Source: Candidatus Gallimonas caecicola
GTDB lineage: Bacteria > Bacillota > Clostridia > Christensenellales > Borkfalkiaceae
Length of the DNA: 6,548 bases
Direction: 5' to 3'
NCBI GenBank assembly: GCA_904394195.1
Contig: CAJFNH010000073.1
Span: 1-6,548, forward strand
Below the pieces are notes generated by a model. It was not told the DNA's origin and did no database searches. It worked only from the letters and a program-made list of their open reading frames with translations. Below, one piece after another: positions 6,337 through 6,548 of this stretch (its first letter is position 1; each line of letters starts with the position of its first letter). Position numbers and translations under genes: made by a program.

Positions 6337-6548
6337 ATCTCCCCCAAGACGGACGCAAGGTCCGCCTGCATGTCCACACACGCGGCGCGCGCCGCCTTGT
6401 CATATGTACCGCCCCGCTTTTTGTACGCGCACAGGACGCCGCGCGAATTGTTGACGATGCCGCCCAACCCCCGTTTGTCAAAGCAGTTCTTGAGCATCTG
6501 CGCGTTGCCCCCCTGCGCCCCGTAGCCGGGAATGAGGAAGAAAGTGTG
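6324..6548 (-). CDS. pyrF: Orotidine 5'-phosphate decarboxylase, C-terminal part
   Basis: Seventy-four residues are visible before the TAA at 6324-6326; the rest of the gene lies beyond the right edge. The fragment starts with FLIPGYGAQGG (residues 3-13 of the visible part) and later has IVNNSRGVLCAY (31-42). Together these are the C-terminal phosphate-binding signatures of the longer subfamily-2 type of OMP decarboxylase. The enzyme converts OMP to UMP, the last step of the de novo pathway. The catalytic D-x-K-x-x-D motif would be upstream, outside the window. The last codons overlap the pyrK start by 13 bases, with the pyrK ribosome binding site lying inside pyrF. Confidence 0.88.
   Translation of the reverse strand, partial: HTFFLIPGYGAQGGNAQMLKNCFDKRGLGGIVNNSRGVLCAYKKRGGTYDKAARAACVDMQADLASVLGEICAK

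Noticed and set aside
5638..6525. A 295-codon + strand open frame opposite pyrK and pyrF
   Set aside because: It is antisense to two clearly recognised genes and its product is His/Ala/Arg-rich with no recognisable motif.
1..6548. CRISPR arrays, tRNA genes, transposase genes
   Set aside because: No regularly spaced repeats, no cloverleaf-like segment and no transposase-like product were seen on either strand.

Overview
The window reads as chromosomal DNA of a GC-rich Firmicute, probably a clostridial gut-type bacterium. This rests on strong AGGAGG-type ribosome binding sites, the class 1B PyrD/PyrK dihydroorotate dehydrogenase pair and a subfamily-2 type PyrF. The lineage is an inference from these traits; there is no rRNA or other marker to fix it.

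Layout. At the left edge (1-435, + strand) is the 3' part of a polysaccharide deacetylase gene. It runs tail-to-tail into a large P-type Ca2+-ATPase gene (389-3025, - strand), and the two coding regions overlap by 47 bases. To the right of the ATPase is a strong intrinsic terminator (3051-3091). Beyond it lies the end of a de novo pyrimidine operon, read right to left: pyrF (3' end only, 6324-6548), pyrK (5584-6336), a small membrane-protein gene broken by an in-frame TAG (5086-5568), a roughly 400-base spacer rich in hairpins (4680-5085), pyrD (3771-4679) and pyrE (3104-3757). The terminator closes this unit.

How the genes work together. PyrD and PyrK form the NAD-dependent dihydroorotate dehydrogenase. 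PyrE adds the phosphoribosyl group to orotate, and PyrF decarboxylates OMP to UMP. pyrF and pyrK overlap by 13 bases, and pyrD and pyrE are 13 bases apart. In contrast, pyrK and its partner pyrD are separated by about 900 bases that have no evident pyrimidine function.

That 900-base interval is the unusual part. It holds a two-helix membrane protein with a PH-like tail, whose frame stays open for 51 codons past an internal TAG. It also holds a run of hairpins directly ahead of the pyrD ribosome binding site. This block has an 8-base direct repeat near its two ends and could be a structured leader RNA or an inserted repeat element. The rest of the window is ordinary core metabolism and transport.
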